A stretch of 64,000 bases of DNA, from assembly GCA_016802295.1 (NCBI GenBank), contig JAESIW010000090.1, forward strand, positions 62,001-126,000, read 5' to 3'. The notes below the pieces were generated by a model. It made no database searches, was not told the DNA's origin, and saw only the letters and a list, made by a program, of their open reading frames with translations. The position numbers were made by a program, and so were the translations under genes. This stretch comes from Brachionus rotundiformis. Lineage: Eukaryota; Rotifera; Eurotatoria; Ploima; Brachionidae. Below are positions 35,822-48,151 of the stretch, piece by piece. The stretch's first letter is position 1. Every line of letters starts with the position of its first letter.

Positions 35822-36895
35822 TTAAATTGGATGAACAGTCCTGACAGAATGGTTGTTTAGAGCACAGCATTGGAACCTAGAGCATCCATTTAGTGTGCAA
35901 TTGTCATACTCTTGAGAGCGATCATGTTGCTCCAGTTGAATGGTCAGCGAATGAATTTTGTATTTGTGTAGGACTTTTTTGACATTATCAAATACTGATC
36001 TGTCATCTGCATTGTTTACCAGGACATGCACAGTACCAATGTAGCAATTAGAATTCAGAGTCCATACATGAAAGTGGTGAATGTTCAATACATCCTTGAT
36101 CTCAGTCAACTCCCTCTTGACCGCTTTTAGGTCCACATTCAGTGGAACTGCTTGTAGCAAAATAAGACTTGACTCTTTCAGCAATGGCAATGTACTTAAC
36201 ACAATCAAAATAGCTATGATTAAACTCAAACATGGATCTACATAAAGCTTCCAATTAAAATGATGACCATCGGGGATGTATTTAATTAACAAAGTGCTTA
36301 TGATAATGGCCACTGAGCCCAAGGCATCTGCTAATACATGTAGAAAAACACCGCGGATGTTCAATGATTCTGATTGTTTATTTACTTTGATAAAATGTTT
36401 TTTCTTTTTTAAATTTTTGGCGTGTGAGTGAAGATGATGACCACCCAGCTGACCAAAAATAAATAGACCAAATATGTTTATGAAGAGACCGATTGTGCCC
36501 ACTACTAGAATTAGATCGATTTGTTGTAAATGTTCCGGTTGGAAAAATCTCTTAATAGACTCGATTAAGATAGAAAGGCAAAGGGACAGAAGAAAGACCG
36601 CATTGACCAGAGAGCCAAGAACTTCGGCGCGTACCCATCCGTAAGTGTTGCGCTCCGGACTAGTCAAATGTGATATTTTTATTGCCAACAAGGCCACAAT
36701 AAACGAGACAAGATCACTGAGCATGTGGAATGAATCGGCTACCAACGAATTGGAGTTAGATATGTTGCCAATGACCAATTCGACGAGAAAAAAAGACAAA
36801 TTTAATGCTATCATTGTTACCAGGGCTCCAACTCGGCCTAATTTCAGCTTGGTACCGTGCGCATATTGGTTATTAGTTGGCTTGGATAAATTCAT
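35822..36895 (-). CDS. Zinc transporter, SLC30/ZnT family (ZnT1-like)
   Basis: Cation diffusion facilitator of 357 residues in one exon, starting at ATG (MNLSKPTNNQ). It exchanges protons for cytosolic Zn2+, exporting zinc from the cell or into vesicles. Six transmembrane helices are visible. The zinc-site HxxxD motifs are present in TM2 (DSFHMLSD, about residues 54-61) and TM5 (HVLADALG). The TM4-TM5 loop is His- and Lys-rich (GGHHLHSHAKNLKKKKH), and the C-terminal cytosolic domain has the family motif HHFHVWTL. A Cys-containing tail (CSRFQCCALNN) follows. The long His loop and sequence favour the ZnT1/ZnT10 branch. It is divergent to HDAC8. Confidence 0.92.
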   Translation of the reverse strand: MNLSKPTNNQYAHGTKLKLGRVGALVTMIALNLSFFLVELVIGNISNSNSLVADSFHMLSDLVSFIVALLAIKISHLTSPERNTYGWVRAEVLGSLVNAVFLLSLCLSILIESIKRFFQPEHLQQIDLILVVGTIGLFINIFGLFIFGQLGGHHLHSHAKNLKKKKHFIKVNKQSESLNIRGVFLHVLADALGSVAIIISTLLIKYIPDGHHFNWKLYVDPCLSLIIAILIVLSTLPLLKESSLILLQAVPLNVDLKAVKRELTEIKDVLNIHHFHVWTLNSNCYIGTVHVLVNNADDRSVFDNVKKVLHKYKIHSLTIQLEQHDRSQEYDNCTLNGCSRFQCCALNNHSVRTVHPI

Positions 36896-37141
36896 TATTT
36901 TAATTTTAATTAAAATTACTTTTTTGTTTTCATTAATAAAGCTTTTTAAAGATTAGATAATATTTTTTTGTCAAAGATAATGTCAAAAGTGATATGTCAC
37001 CAATTTAAACAGTTAATATATATTTATTTTAGTTGTTGTTTGGTAAAACAAAAGTTAATTTTGATTTTTAATTAAATTTTTTGTTTTTAATTTAAATTTA
37101 AAAAATAAATTTTAAAAAAATTTTATTATGAAATATCAAAA
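36896..37141. promoter_or_regulatory. Short divergent promoter region, ZnT and HDAC8
   Basis: Only 246 bases separate the start codons of two genes transcribed away from each other, so both promoters must lie here or extend into the neighbouring gene. No specific factor site was recognised. Confidence 0.5.
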
Positions 37142-38355
37142 ATGTCAGTGGGCTTTATCTATTCGCAAAATTTGGTCCATGAATTGGATAAAAATGTCAA
37201 AATAGAAGGAAGAGTAAATAAATTAATTTATTAATTTAATAATTTTAATTTTAATCAAAGAGTGAATTGCTATTTTCGCTCATAAAATCATATCAATTAT
37301 TTGAGAACAAAAATTTAAAGTAAATCAAACAAAAGAAAAAATTGGCTTCATTTTTTACCAATAAAAAATATTTGCCTAGATTGGTTAATCCGGTCAAATC
37401 GGATGACAAGCATTTAAAGCTTTTTCATTCACAGGAGTACATTGATTACTTGAAGCAATGCCAAAAGGAGTATGTTGAGAGCGAGGAGGACTTTGGCATT
37501 GGCTATGACTGTCCATGTATTGAAAATGTGCATGACTATGTGTTAACAGTGGCAGGAGGCTCGTTAACAGCGGCACATTTGATAAACCAAGGCATGTTCA
37601 AGTATGTGATCAACTGGTTCGGTGGTTGGCACCATGCAAAACGCGACAAGGCAAGTGGATTTTGCTATGTAAACGATATTGTCTTGTGTATTGTAAAATT
37701 GAGGCAAAAATTTACCAGAGTACTTTACATAGATTTGGATCAGCACCATGGAGACGGAGTTCAAGAGGCATTCGAGTTTACCAACAAAGTGATGACCATG
37801 TCCTTTCATAAATACATGCCGGGCTTTTTTCCTGGCACTGGCTCCTTGGACGACATTGGCAAAGGAATTGGCAAGTTTTATTCAATAAATGTGCCTCTAA
37901 AGACAGGCATTGAGGACAATAATTATGTCACAATGTTCCAGTCAATTTTTTCCAAAGTATTAAGTGTCTACAAGCCAGAGGTTATAGTGGTTCAATGCGG
38001 GGCCGATTCATTGGCAGGCGATCCAATTGACGCCTCTAACCCCTTCAATTTAACTCTCGATGCCTATACAAAATGTGTCCAGCTGATTTTGGACACTCAA
38101 TTACCGGCAGTGTTCCTAGGAGGAGGTGGCTACCACTTTGCCAATTCGGCAAGACTCTGGTGCCACTTAACTGCCCTGATAGTGGGCCAAAAGCTCAAAA
38201 ATGATATACCTGAGCACGAAATGTTCCTCAAGTATGCACCTGATTATGAACTTTGCATCGAGCCTGGAAAAGTTCGCAATAAAAATAACCTTGAATATTT
38301 GGACAAAATTCTCAGTACCATTTTAAATAATTTAAATAATGTGGTCATTGATTAA
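37142..38355 (+). CDS. HDAC8: Histone deacetylase 8
   Basis: Class I zinc-dependent lysine deacetylase. Three exons, 37142-37213, 37261-37319 and 37380-38355, in agreeing phase give 368 residues (human 377). The start MSVGFIYSQNLV places the usual N-terminal strand next to the initiator. Catalytic features: the tandem histidines in GGWHHAKRDKASGFCYVND, zinc ligands in YIDLDQHHGDGV, the third zinc Asp in QCGADSLAGDP, and the catalytic Tyr in GGGGYHFANSAR. Like HDAC8 in general, it lacks the C-terminal extension of HDAC1-3. HDAC8 deacetylates cohesin SMC3 among other targets. Introns are 47 and 60 bases. Confidence 0.96.
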
Positions 38356-38729
38356 TGGTATTTTATTTATTTTAATTGACTTATAGATTATTATTTTTTT
38401 TATATGGTGTTAAATAAATATTTTTATTAGCGGATGAATTTTGAAAAGAAGACGGCTGACCTTTAATTTATGTTTTTTTTTTTTATTATCGTATTGATTC
38501 AAGTTTTATATGGTTTGCTTAAGTTTTAGTTTAAGAAGAGCCGAATCATGCTAAGAATTTAAGTGCTCTCTTAAAAATAATTAAAATTAAATGACTTGTA
38601 AGTTATCTTAAAGTAAAATATTATTCTATATATTTATTTATGGTATTATATGTTGGACTAATTTTGGGAGCCATAAAAAGCAGGAACAAATTGACCATCA
38701 GCAAATTTTAACAAAAATTAAAACAATTT
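38356..38729. other. 3' flank of HDAC8
   Basis: AT-rich with AATAAA motifs; no further gene. Confidence 0.5.
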
Positions 38730-39010
38730 CTTCTTCTTCTATCTTCTACTCCCAGTGGAGCATAAGGCGTCCACAAGTCCCCTCCATTCGATCCTATCTT
38801 TAGCTACAATTTCTGCTTGTCCCCATGTAAGTTTCATCTCTCTCAGATCTCTTTCAACAGTTCTCTTCCAGGTCATCTTTGGTCTTCCAGCATTTCTCAG
38901 AAATTCTGTCTGTTGGCATTCTAAAGACATGACCAAGCCACTTAAGTCGCCTTCTGCGTATAATGTTGCAGATTGGCTCGGACCTTGATCTGTTGTACAG
39001 CTCCTCTTTT
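38730..39010 (-). mobile_element. 5'-truncated LINE fragment (reverse transcriptase tail)
   Basis: The minus strand encodes GRPKMTWKRTVERDLREMKL followed by TWGQAEIVAKDRIEWRGLVDAL, the C-terminal signature of a widespread group of animal non-LTR retrotransposons. Just upstream a second frame gives ELYNRSRSEPICNIIRRRRL and KWLGHVFRMPTDRI, the preceding part of the same protein, so a frameshift breaks the gene near 38900. Only about 280 bases survive. Confidence 0.75.
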
Positions 39011-40463
39011 GAATTAAAACAATTTGATTTTAGTTAAAGTTAATTAAATGGAATACCAAAAATTAAAATATTAATTCATCTTTAATTTATTTTAAATAAT
39101 TTAATGTAACAAATTTTTCCTATTTTGATAAATTTACTAAAATTTACTAAAATAAAATATATTTAAGAAAATACTGCAGCATACTTTGTTGTATCTTTTT
39201 TACCTAAAATAATTTTTCTGATGTAGATAAAAGACAAAAAGTAAAGCATCAATAAATTAAATATGAATTAAAGATGAATTCTAATATCAAAAGATAAACT
39301 CTTTGAATTGATTCCACTTCAAGATGCCGTATATAGAAGCTAATCCAAGTGATTTGGCTGTAGACTGAGTTGACCATTAAATAATAAGTAGACATGTGTC
39401 AAGACTCGGGTCAAAACAGATATATGCATTTTAATTAAGCCATGGCAATATTTGCTTTTGTTTTATTTTAATTAATTGTTTTCTATTTGTCTAAGAATAT
39501 GTGTTACATAATTCAATACTAGAAAATTAACTTTTTTGTGAGAAATAAATAAAAGGTTAAATAAACACTACTCTTGGACAAATGTTTGTTATTCTCTGCT
39601 CAGTATGTGAAGCAGTTAAACATATTTTGACTGAAAATGTTCTGTAAAGTAAATCAAAAACATGCCAAATTTGAAAAATATTTGATTAGAATGAAATTAA
39701 TTTTTATTAATTAAAAATAAAAGAGTTCATCTTGTCTGGCAAAAATGTTCTCAAGCATGTTCTAAAGCGCCTATTTTCTAGAATTTTTTCGAAAATAAGT
39801 AATCAAAACTACAAGAAACTTGCTTCTATTACAATCAAAAATTGTCCCTTATACGAATTATATTTTTACAAAAAATGACCTCACAGACCCACAATACTTA
39901 AAATAATGGAAAATTAATTTTAAAAAATTTACTCAATATTTATTAAATAATTACAATAAATAAAATTTCATACAATATAGAAAAATAATTATTTAAAAAT
40001 AAAATAAAGAAAGTATCATTTTTTTAATATAAACTTGATAATATAAAAAAAAATATTTTATTTTAAAAATTCGTCGTCAATTTAAAATTAATATAAAAAA
40101 TACAAATGAGATTTAAAAGAAATATTTTTGAACTGAAACAGTTTCGCACAATAAAGCCTATGAATAAGTTATATATTTTGTACGGTGTCGTGAGCTAACC
40201 TAGAGAACAGAATGAACAATATGTACAATGTGAGAAGAGAGAGGACACATGAAAGAGAGTACATGCAAGCAGTTGGATAATTTCAATTTTAACATGTCAA
40301 GGCCGAGGAGCAAATTTTTTCAAACACGCCACTAACCCCATTCGATCGCCCAAGCAGCCAATCAACCAACAAGCTTGTCAAATGACTAGTTCAACATTGT
40401 AATCGTGTGCATGCATGAATGCATATGTAAATGTTAATGTATGTACATGTAAAGCTAACTGGC
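39011..40463. other. Intergenic region downstream of SoxC copy A
   Basis: No supported gene. The right end (about 40200-40463) is less AT-rich and probably belongs to the 3' UTR of the SoxC gene on the minus strand. Confidence 0.45.
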
Positions 40464-41786
40464 TTAGAAAACACTGCCGATCAAATCGACTAGATTCAAA
40501 TTGGCATTGAACATGGACGATGTGTCCAGGAAGTCAAACGAAGCCGTATCAACTCCATCAACACCTGAGAGCACCGACTGCTGAACACCAAACTGATTCG
40601 AATTGAGTATATTGTCCAGTATTTCAATGGTCGAGTTCTCTATGTGATACGAAGACTGGCTTTCGTTAATCATTTGATTAACCAAGTCTAATTTGTTCTC
40701 TTTGACGTCAACTGTTGTCTGTGTTGTCATATTCTCAAACGAATCGGTCACTTGCCAATCATGGCTCAAATCCAACTGGTCATAGTCAATTATAGATGAC
40801 TTTGTTTCTGTGTCTTGTTTACTCTTGACCAACTGTTTAACTATATTTGCCAATACGCAATTATTAATCGAGTTGAGAACCGATTGAGACTGTTGACTAC
40901 TTTGGCTAATTATTGAAAAGTTGACGTTCTTGGCCGAATTGGCCGTGAACACAATTGGTATTAGGAATAGGTTTTCTTTTTTGTTTTTTTTCTCTTCCAA
41001 GAGTCGGTTGTGTCTGATCTTGAGGAGTTTTTTCTCGCCCTGAATGGGCACTAGCTTGAGAGCGGTGACGTTGACGGGCATTGAGAGTGTGGTTGTGTTG
41101 GCACGGGGCTGTCTGAAAGTGGTGGTGGTGGTGGCGGCGGCGGCGGGCGAGTCGGCCGGCGTCAATACTAAACTAGCCGGCTGACGTACTGTTGTTGTCT
41201 GTTTGATAAGCTTGATGAAGTATTTTTTTGGATTTAGCGGTTGTTCGTTGAGCAGGAGGGCCTTGAGGGCGTCGTCGTTGGGCTTGAATTTGGAGCTGAA
41301 TGAACAGGCCGAGTGGACCGAGTCGGGCGGGGTGATCGGCACGGACGGGTCGAGCATCTCGTCCATCTTCGAGTCGGTCGATGGCATTTTTTTCTGTTTC
41401 TTCTTGGGCCGGTACTTGTAGTCCGGGTAGTCTCTGAAGTGAAGTTGTCTGAGACGATTGGCCTCTTGGACGAAAGGCTGGCGCTGCTCGGGGCTCATCA
41501 GCTTCCATTTGGCGCCGAGAGTCTTGCTTATCTCGGCGTTGTGCACGTCCGGCGCCTGCTCGCTCATGCGTCTTCGCTCCACTTGGGACCAGACCATGAA
41601 CGCGTTCATCGGCCGCTTGACGTGCTCGCCCCCCAGCGACCACTCGTCCTCGTAGTCCTCGGCGGCGCACTCCGAGCGCGCCCTCTTGCCTCCGCCATGG
41701 CCCTCGTCCAGCAGCAGCTCCAAGTCGAACAGCTCGCCGGACGACGCCTCCATTTGCTGGCTCACTAACGGACACTCACTCAACAT
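40464..41786 (-). CDS. SoxC-group HMG-box transcription factor, copy A
   Basis: Single-exon frame of 440 residues from ATG (MLSECPLVSQQ). The Sox HMG box spans about residues 55-128 (VKRPMNAFMVWSQVERRRM to PDYKYRPKKKQKK). The VERRR pattern and the YRPKKK end place it in the SoxC group (Sox4/11/12), whose vertebrate members are also single-exon. Beyond the box are two blocks shared with copy B, LVPIQGEKKLLKIRHNR and IIDYDQLDLSHDW. An acidic/hydrophobic C-terminus (ASFDFLDTSSMFNANLNL) is likely the activation domain. The 5' half is much more GC-rich than the surroundings. SoxC factors act in neural and progenitor differentiation. Confidence 0.9.
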   Translation of the reverse strand: MLSECPLVSQQMEASSGELFDLELLLDEGHGGGKRARSECAAEDYEDEWSLGGEHVKRPMNAFMVWSQVERRRMSEQAPDVHNAEISKTLGAKWKLMSPEQRQPFVQEANRLRQLHFRDYPDYKYRPKKKQKKMPSTDSKMDEMLDPSVPITPPDSVHSACSFSSKFKPNDDALKALLLNEQPLNPKKYFIKLIKQTTTVRQPASLVLTPADSPAAAATTTTTFRQPRANTTTLSMPVNVTALKLVPIQGEKKLLKIRHNRLLEEKKNKKENLFLIPIVFTANSAKNVNFSIISQSSQQSQSVLNSINNCVLANIVKQLVKSKQDTETKSSIIDYDQLDLSHDWQVTDSFENMTTQTTVDVKENKLDLVNQMINESQSSYHIENSTIEILDNILNSNQFGVQQSVLSGVDGVDTASFDFLDTSSMFNANLNLVDLIGSVF

Positions 41787-44700
41787 TATCTAGTCTCTCT
41801 ATCAAACTTTGAACATCAATCTAGACTTTTCTATCTATGCATAAATATAAATATGTATTGTTATGTAAAATGGACGATGGTCAGCAATAGAAGTGAAGTA
41901 TATGTTGTGGATGGATGTTGGAAAGAAGAGAGAAGAAAAATAATAATTCTAAACGAACATATTTGGATTAATGCGGTGGAGATATTTTAGAAATATTTTC
42001 TATGGGCTGGACTTGCACACTGACCAATCGAATGTATCGATCGGATCAATGGTGGCCTCCTGTCCGACAGGGCTGCCTGTTCGGGACGATAAAATCTAGC
42101 TTACAGCTAAATAAAATAGAGAAGAAAAATAGAAAAAAGAGAAAACTAATATTTGGACGATTGCCATTAACAGAAATTTAATTAGGCAAATTTATTCAAG
42201 CCTAACATTTCCATGTGAATAACACATTTACAAGTAATTCAATACATTTAGTTAACAATAAACATCTGTTGTTAAAAGTTGATGGTTTGATGATGAAGAT
42301 GATGGTCAAACAGCATGAGCATCAATTGGTTGAATAACACACATTTAACATTTTATTTAAATGTGTATGTGTTATCGCCGGCATCATTTAATTAGATAAA
42401 AATGTGCTAATAAAAATACATACTTGAGGTGTTTTGAACATTTGGCCGCAAACAACATTTATCTTTTTATTTATTTATCTTTAAAGCTGGCTCATATGAT
42501 CATGATAACAATAATAATAATAATAAAAAATTCAATCAATAAACCAACTGCCCTTTATGGCTTATCCACTCTTTTGTTATTAATTTAAGCCTTCCTGCTA
42601 CATAGTTGTATACCTGTCCAAGGCCACCAAAATAAAAACTTATTTAGAAATGTTATTTTATCAAGATAAAAGGGAAGAACTTGAAGACTTTTCACCTGGA
42701 AGTGAATCCAGTCCTAGTCACAATAAACATAAGAAATTTGTTTTATATAATCTTATTTGAATTGGACCCAGCTTCCAAAACCAATAATGCTTTTAGTCGA
42801 AAATTAGTAAATAGTAAATAGATTAGTTCTAATGCCACAATTTGCCAACCAAATTAATTAGCTTAATACCTAGCTAAATTTGATATTCAAACAATTCTCT
42901 TGCTTGGATCTCTAAAAAATTTACCACAACAAACATTTTAAAGTGCACTACAAAAAAAAAACCCTTTTCAAAATAGCCATTGATAGATAAAAAATTTTTT
43001 TTATAAAATAAATAAGAATATAAAAATTATTTGTTTATCATTTTGAAATATTTTTTTTAAACATAGTATTTATTTGTCTAAGTCTTTGGTTTAAATTTGG
43101 CAAAAAAACTTATTATCTAATATGGCCGCCTATGAGATAAACAATTACAATAGTTTGTCTTAGCTAATAGAATAATCTTTTACTAGGATTAAGATTAAAC
43201 TGGATAAAAGAATTTGAAAACTTTGCGACAATTACATAACTATTTACATAACAGACAAAAATTCACGCATCGCCCAACACAGTTTACTTTTATTAATTGA
43301 AATTTAATATGTTGTGGCTTAATTTAAAAAAATTGATATTTTTGTTTTCTAGTCAAATCTCTTTTTCCCATTAACTTCCTCATTCAATTGTAAATAATGT
43401 TAATATATCTAAGTTTAATTCTTTCTAATCGCTGTAAGCTTAGTAGAATGACTGTAAGCTTCTTAGCAAATTTGGACAAATCTTTGACACATGAATGTTT
43501 ATCTTAGGTTTTTTATATAATGAATTAGATGGCGTGACAAACATTCAGCAAAGCCTAACAAAACAAGCCATCTAACTAATCCAGAAAGAATCCCAAGCCT
43601 AAATTGCTAATTCAAGTGGACACAACTGGTCCGAACAAAAAAGCTGCAAAAATGAGAATGGTGTGGACAAGAGTGCCGTGCCGAGTTGCGCGTCAGTACC
43701 CTCTATTGTTGAACAAACACAATTTAAGTGAATGTTAAAGAAAATATTTTCCCAATCACGTGATTAACAACAAAATTAAATCCATCTCTTTAACACGTCT
43801 TTACCTATTTATCTAATAGTTTAACAATCAAATATTTATTAAATAAATAAATAAAAATTAACTATTACAACTAAATTTTTTTCTCTATTTTTCAATTAAT
43901 TTCTAGAATATTAAGCCCTTAATTTCTATCCAAATATAAACATTGAGAGCTAGTTTATTTTTGTGTATGAGTATGAGTGTGAGATTGATTGATTAATTAA
44001 TTAGTTAAGACGAGAGTAAGAGAGAGAGAGAAAATACCTTTACATGATGAAAAAGACGCCTTATTAACAGTTAAATGCTAACTTGACCCGTTTTAGCTTG
44101 ATTATTAACAAAAAATGTTAAGCCCTATCATCTTGAAAGCATTAGCTACGGATTTTTTGCTGACCATTAACCCAAAAATAGCTAAGCGTACAACCAAAGC
44201 TCAATCAGGCATCGTTCATAGGCTTCCTGCTCAAATATGTGACAGATTTTTAAATTACTTCTTCGAGTTGATGACAGATTTCCATGCGAATAGTCAAAGA
44301 GATGTCCTCGAGCCACAGGGGTTTCGTACTTGATTAAATCCGACCTTAATTAATACAGATTCGGAATACTTAACAATTGTACTTAATGCTACATAGACTC
44401 TACAATACACATCTACAATGGAAACTTGATATATTTAAATAGAAGACCAACAACAACAACTTTTACAATAATAATAATAATAATAATTGTGTTTGTTTAA
44501 CGACTTAGGCAAATCCGCGTCCCTATTGAATAACAAGATAACGAGATTTGCGCACAACACGCTGGGAATAATTGTGGCTAAATGACCAGGGCTTTTAATT
44601 TACCTGTATAATTATATTTAATGATACACTTGAATTGCATGTCATAAACCCCGTTGAGATTGTTTAAATTTAAACTAGAAATAAAAACAATAACAAATAA

Positions 44701-47700
44701 GAAGAAAAAAAAATTTTTAATGGCTTTTGCTATCTTTTATTTAAATTACGTGATTCAAAATACTTGAATGTTTAAATGTTGGATTTTTATTTTATTGATT
44801 TTTGATGATTGTTGTTAACACAAAATTCCAATCACGTCTCAGTGGCCACTCTCACAGGTCTGCGTAAATAATTTAAATATTTACTTGAGGGATTATGGTT
44901 TAAATCAATCGATTGATGATCGATTGTTTAGATTGGAATTAGTGAATTTAATAAATGCTCGGCATTGTTTGTTATTAGTTGAGAAGGACTGGACTGGATT
45001 GGACTGGACTGGATGTAGCACTCCGGTGTAATAGGATGTGAGATAAACAAGTCTTATGTTTCAGCAATTAGTTTAGCGGTTTAATAGATTATTATTTTAA
45101 TTTATTTTTTATTTTCTTTTTTGTTCTAAATTGTTTATTTCCATATCGAATTTAAATCAACACTAGACATAAGATATAATTAATGTGTTTGTTAATCTAG
45201 AATGCAGACAGCTTATTAAGTCCCTTAGCTATGACTGTCCGATTAGTGGACCTGGCCCCATTTAGATTTTATCTAAATTCATTCAATTGTAGTTATCTTG
45301 CAATCATATCCTTAAATTATTAATTAGCTTAGGTCCTTGACTATCTGAATGCTTTTGTGCTTGTTTATCATTCTAATTATGCTATCACGCTTTAATATTT
45401 GACTAAAATTTATTATTAAGCACGTGAAAGATAAATCACTTAACGCACATAAGAGCTGATGGATGTTGCCATCACTCGTCCATAAATAAATACTTGTTCA
45501 AATATAAGACAAAAATATTCACATCTTTCAAATACTGATTTTATTTTTGCTTAAAATTCTTTTACTGCAGACCTGTTTGACCGTTATAGCTTAACGAATA
45601 ACATTCGTGTAACTGTTACACTGTAACAATGACTAATAGGCTTGTTTTTGAATTCGAAAGGGGCTTCTATTCAAGACTTGTTTCGAACCCTGCTACTTTA
45701 TTTTCTTGTAGCCTGCGCCCATTCAGAACGCTTTCTTACTTATAATTTTCATTTATTTAATTTATAAAATTTAATAAAAAGTCTAATTGTTAATTTTTTA
45801 AGATCTTGTTATGCAGAAAAAATAATAAACAGTTTATTCAGTACACATTTAACTAAATCAAATTTTCTTTTAATCATATTTCAAACATGTGGGCTGAAAA
45901 TAAGGCTCTGGTATTCGGAACTGTCCTGGAAATACTTTTCCTAAATTATTTTTTAAATAAAAATAAAAGTCTATTCAGTATTTGATTTGAATTTAACATG
46001 TACCGAATTTCCATTAGATGTCTTTAATTTAGACGATTGCAAGGGAATATGGTACCTTACCAAACTTATTCAATCAAAGTAGCCATGTCTAAAGAGAAGA
46101 AAGGATAGGCTATTTGTTCTCTTTAGATATATGGTCATGTGTATAACAAAAATTCAAAGCTATAGCTCATTTAAGCTTTAGTACTCAAATTGATAAGATA
46201 ATAAAAAAATGTACTTAAGATTTAATTTAATAAAACCCAAACTGAGGACTTAATCTAGAAAATTTAGCCACTTAGTAATTATTTCTTCTTTTAATTAAAT
46301 TTTTTTTTCTAAATGAATATCTCTACTCAAAGAATGTTATCATTATTATTTTTTACCGAACCATTATTAGCCACCACACGGAAATACTAATTAAATTGAT
46401 AAATCTGGCTTCTTTATGATTATTTCATTTTAATTAATGATACATGATCCAATATATGGAATCTAAAGATCAAGATCTTAATCTTGATCAAAATAAATAT
46501 TTTATTTTCTCTATAATTATTTTTTCATTAATTTTATTATCTGTTGAAAAAATCTTAATTCAAACTTAAAAATAATTTTTTCATATTTGACCGATTAAAA
46601 CTAAACATAAAAATTCGTAATTAAGCTTGACGAATTTTTACTAATCAAAAATTAAAATTGTCCATTTGGTCAACTGGTTCTTATCCAAGATAAGCTTATG
46701 TTCCTCTATCTAATTGAGTATATTCTGTATTTATGTTAAGGTTTAAGTAAAATATATCAAATATAGATAACTTTTTATTCATTGGTAGAAAAGATATCTA
46801 AAAAAATATTTTTTAAATTGAGCAGTAAATATCAAAAAGTTAAATGGTAAAATTTGGCTCCAGTTAATTAGTTGGTTTTAAAAAAAAATCAAAATTTTGG
46901 CTAATTTTGTCTTATTAGTGATTTAATTTAATTACAAAATATTATTTTTTTATATATTTTTTTAAAAATATTAGGACTTAGTTAACCAAAAATTAGACTT
47001 GGTATTAGTTGAGTTTTCCTTTGTGTGCTTAATGCTTTATATGGTTTAATTTAATTTTACTAATAGACAAAATAATAAAAGATAAATAATTTTCGAATTA
47101 AAAATTAAGGAAAAAAATTAATGACAAATGAACTTTGAAGTCCATGAAGTGTGTATGAGAAAGGCAATCAATCACTGCCAAATAAATAAATCTAATTACA
47201 AGCTATAAAGATTATTTTGATTGTTTTATCAGACTCTTTCTTTTATCTTTAAGATAAATAAAATTTTTCTATTAATAAAACTCTTAAAAATGAAACTAAT
47301 TATTAAAATCGAATGTTAGCAACCAGCAAGCTATCTAATTTGTACTGCAAGTGACTCTAAGTAAAGAATACAATATTGTTTATTTAAATCAAAATTTATT
47401 TATCTATAAAAAAATAGTCAGTGGTAATCAGGCGCAACATGTTGCTAGATAGATTGGTACTATGTCTATGATAGCTTAATTATCCAAGACAAGTCGTCTG
47501 ATCATGATTGTAGCTCAATCTGGATTTATTAATGCTCTATTTGTATCCTGAACTAATTTGCAGTCGATGATTATTGATAATAAATGATAATAATGCGGAA
47601 AATAATTTTCTTTTTTAATTATCTTACAAATGCTGAAATTTAAATTTTTAGCCTAAGGTCAGCAAAATCATGAATATTTTTCAAATAAAATTTTATAGTC

Positions 47701-48151
47701 TGATTTAATTAACTTTAAAATTTCAAATAAAAAAAGTAAATTGAGACAAAAAAAACACGTATTTATTAAATTGGACTATTTTATTAATTTATTTAGGAAA
47801 ACAATAAATATTTGATGATTTAAAGCACTACAATAGATAAATAAAACAAATTCGATCAGCAGCATGAACACTATTTCAAACAAAGAAGCCTATTATATAA
47901 TTATAATTGAATATGGGCTAATGTGATAAAATAAAATAATTATTTTTAAAGAAATATTTTATTTAAAAATATAAAAAATAAATTCTTATCTTTGATTACA
48001 AAATTTTACAATTAATAAATACTTAACTCAATAAAAAGAAAAAAAAAAAAGAGAGAAAAAATATGAAAATTTTTACTTCCTCCAAGGAGACATGATTATA
48101 ATTAATTATCATGAGAATTTAAAACCAATTCTCTCTTAATCAAAACAAAAA
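41787..48151. other. 6.4 kb gene desert between the SoxC copies
   Basis: No supported coding exon; a 72-codon frame at 44115-44333 is the longest with mixed composition. It contains a (GGACT)n-like run near 44985-45015, an ATA/AAT repeat near 44469, and dispersed repeat copy B near 46056. It lies 5' of copy A and 3' of copy B and is a plausible site for developmental enhancers, though none is identified. Confidence 0.5.
46056..46110. repeat. Dispersed repeat, copy B
   Basis: Matches copy A at 11541-11596 in the same orientation over about 55 bases (TTACCAAACTTATTCAATCA and downstream TAAAGAG and AGGCTA). Flanking sequence does not obviously align. Confidence 0.55.

Noticed and set aside
41173..41775. 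200-codon overlapping frame within SoxC copy A
   Set aside because: Shifted frame over the GC-rich HMG region, rich in Arg/Gly/Pro as expected for an out-of-frame reading; the Sox frame explains the sequence.
44115..44333. 72-codon frame with balanced composition between the SoxC genes
   Set aside because: No recognisable motif, no neighbouring exons, isolated; too weak to call a gene.
45590..45730. B-box-like TTTCGAACCC suggesting a tRNA or SINE
   Set aside because: No cloverleaf could be drawn and no A box at proper spacing.
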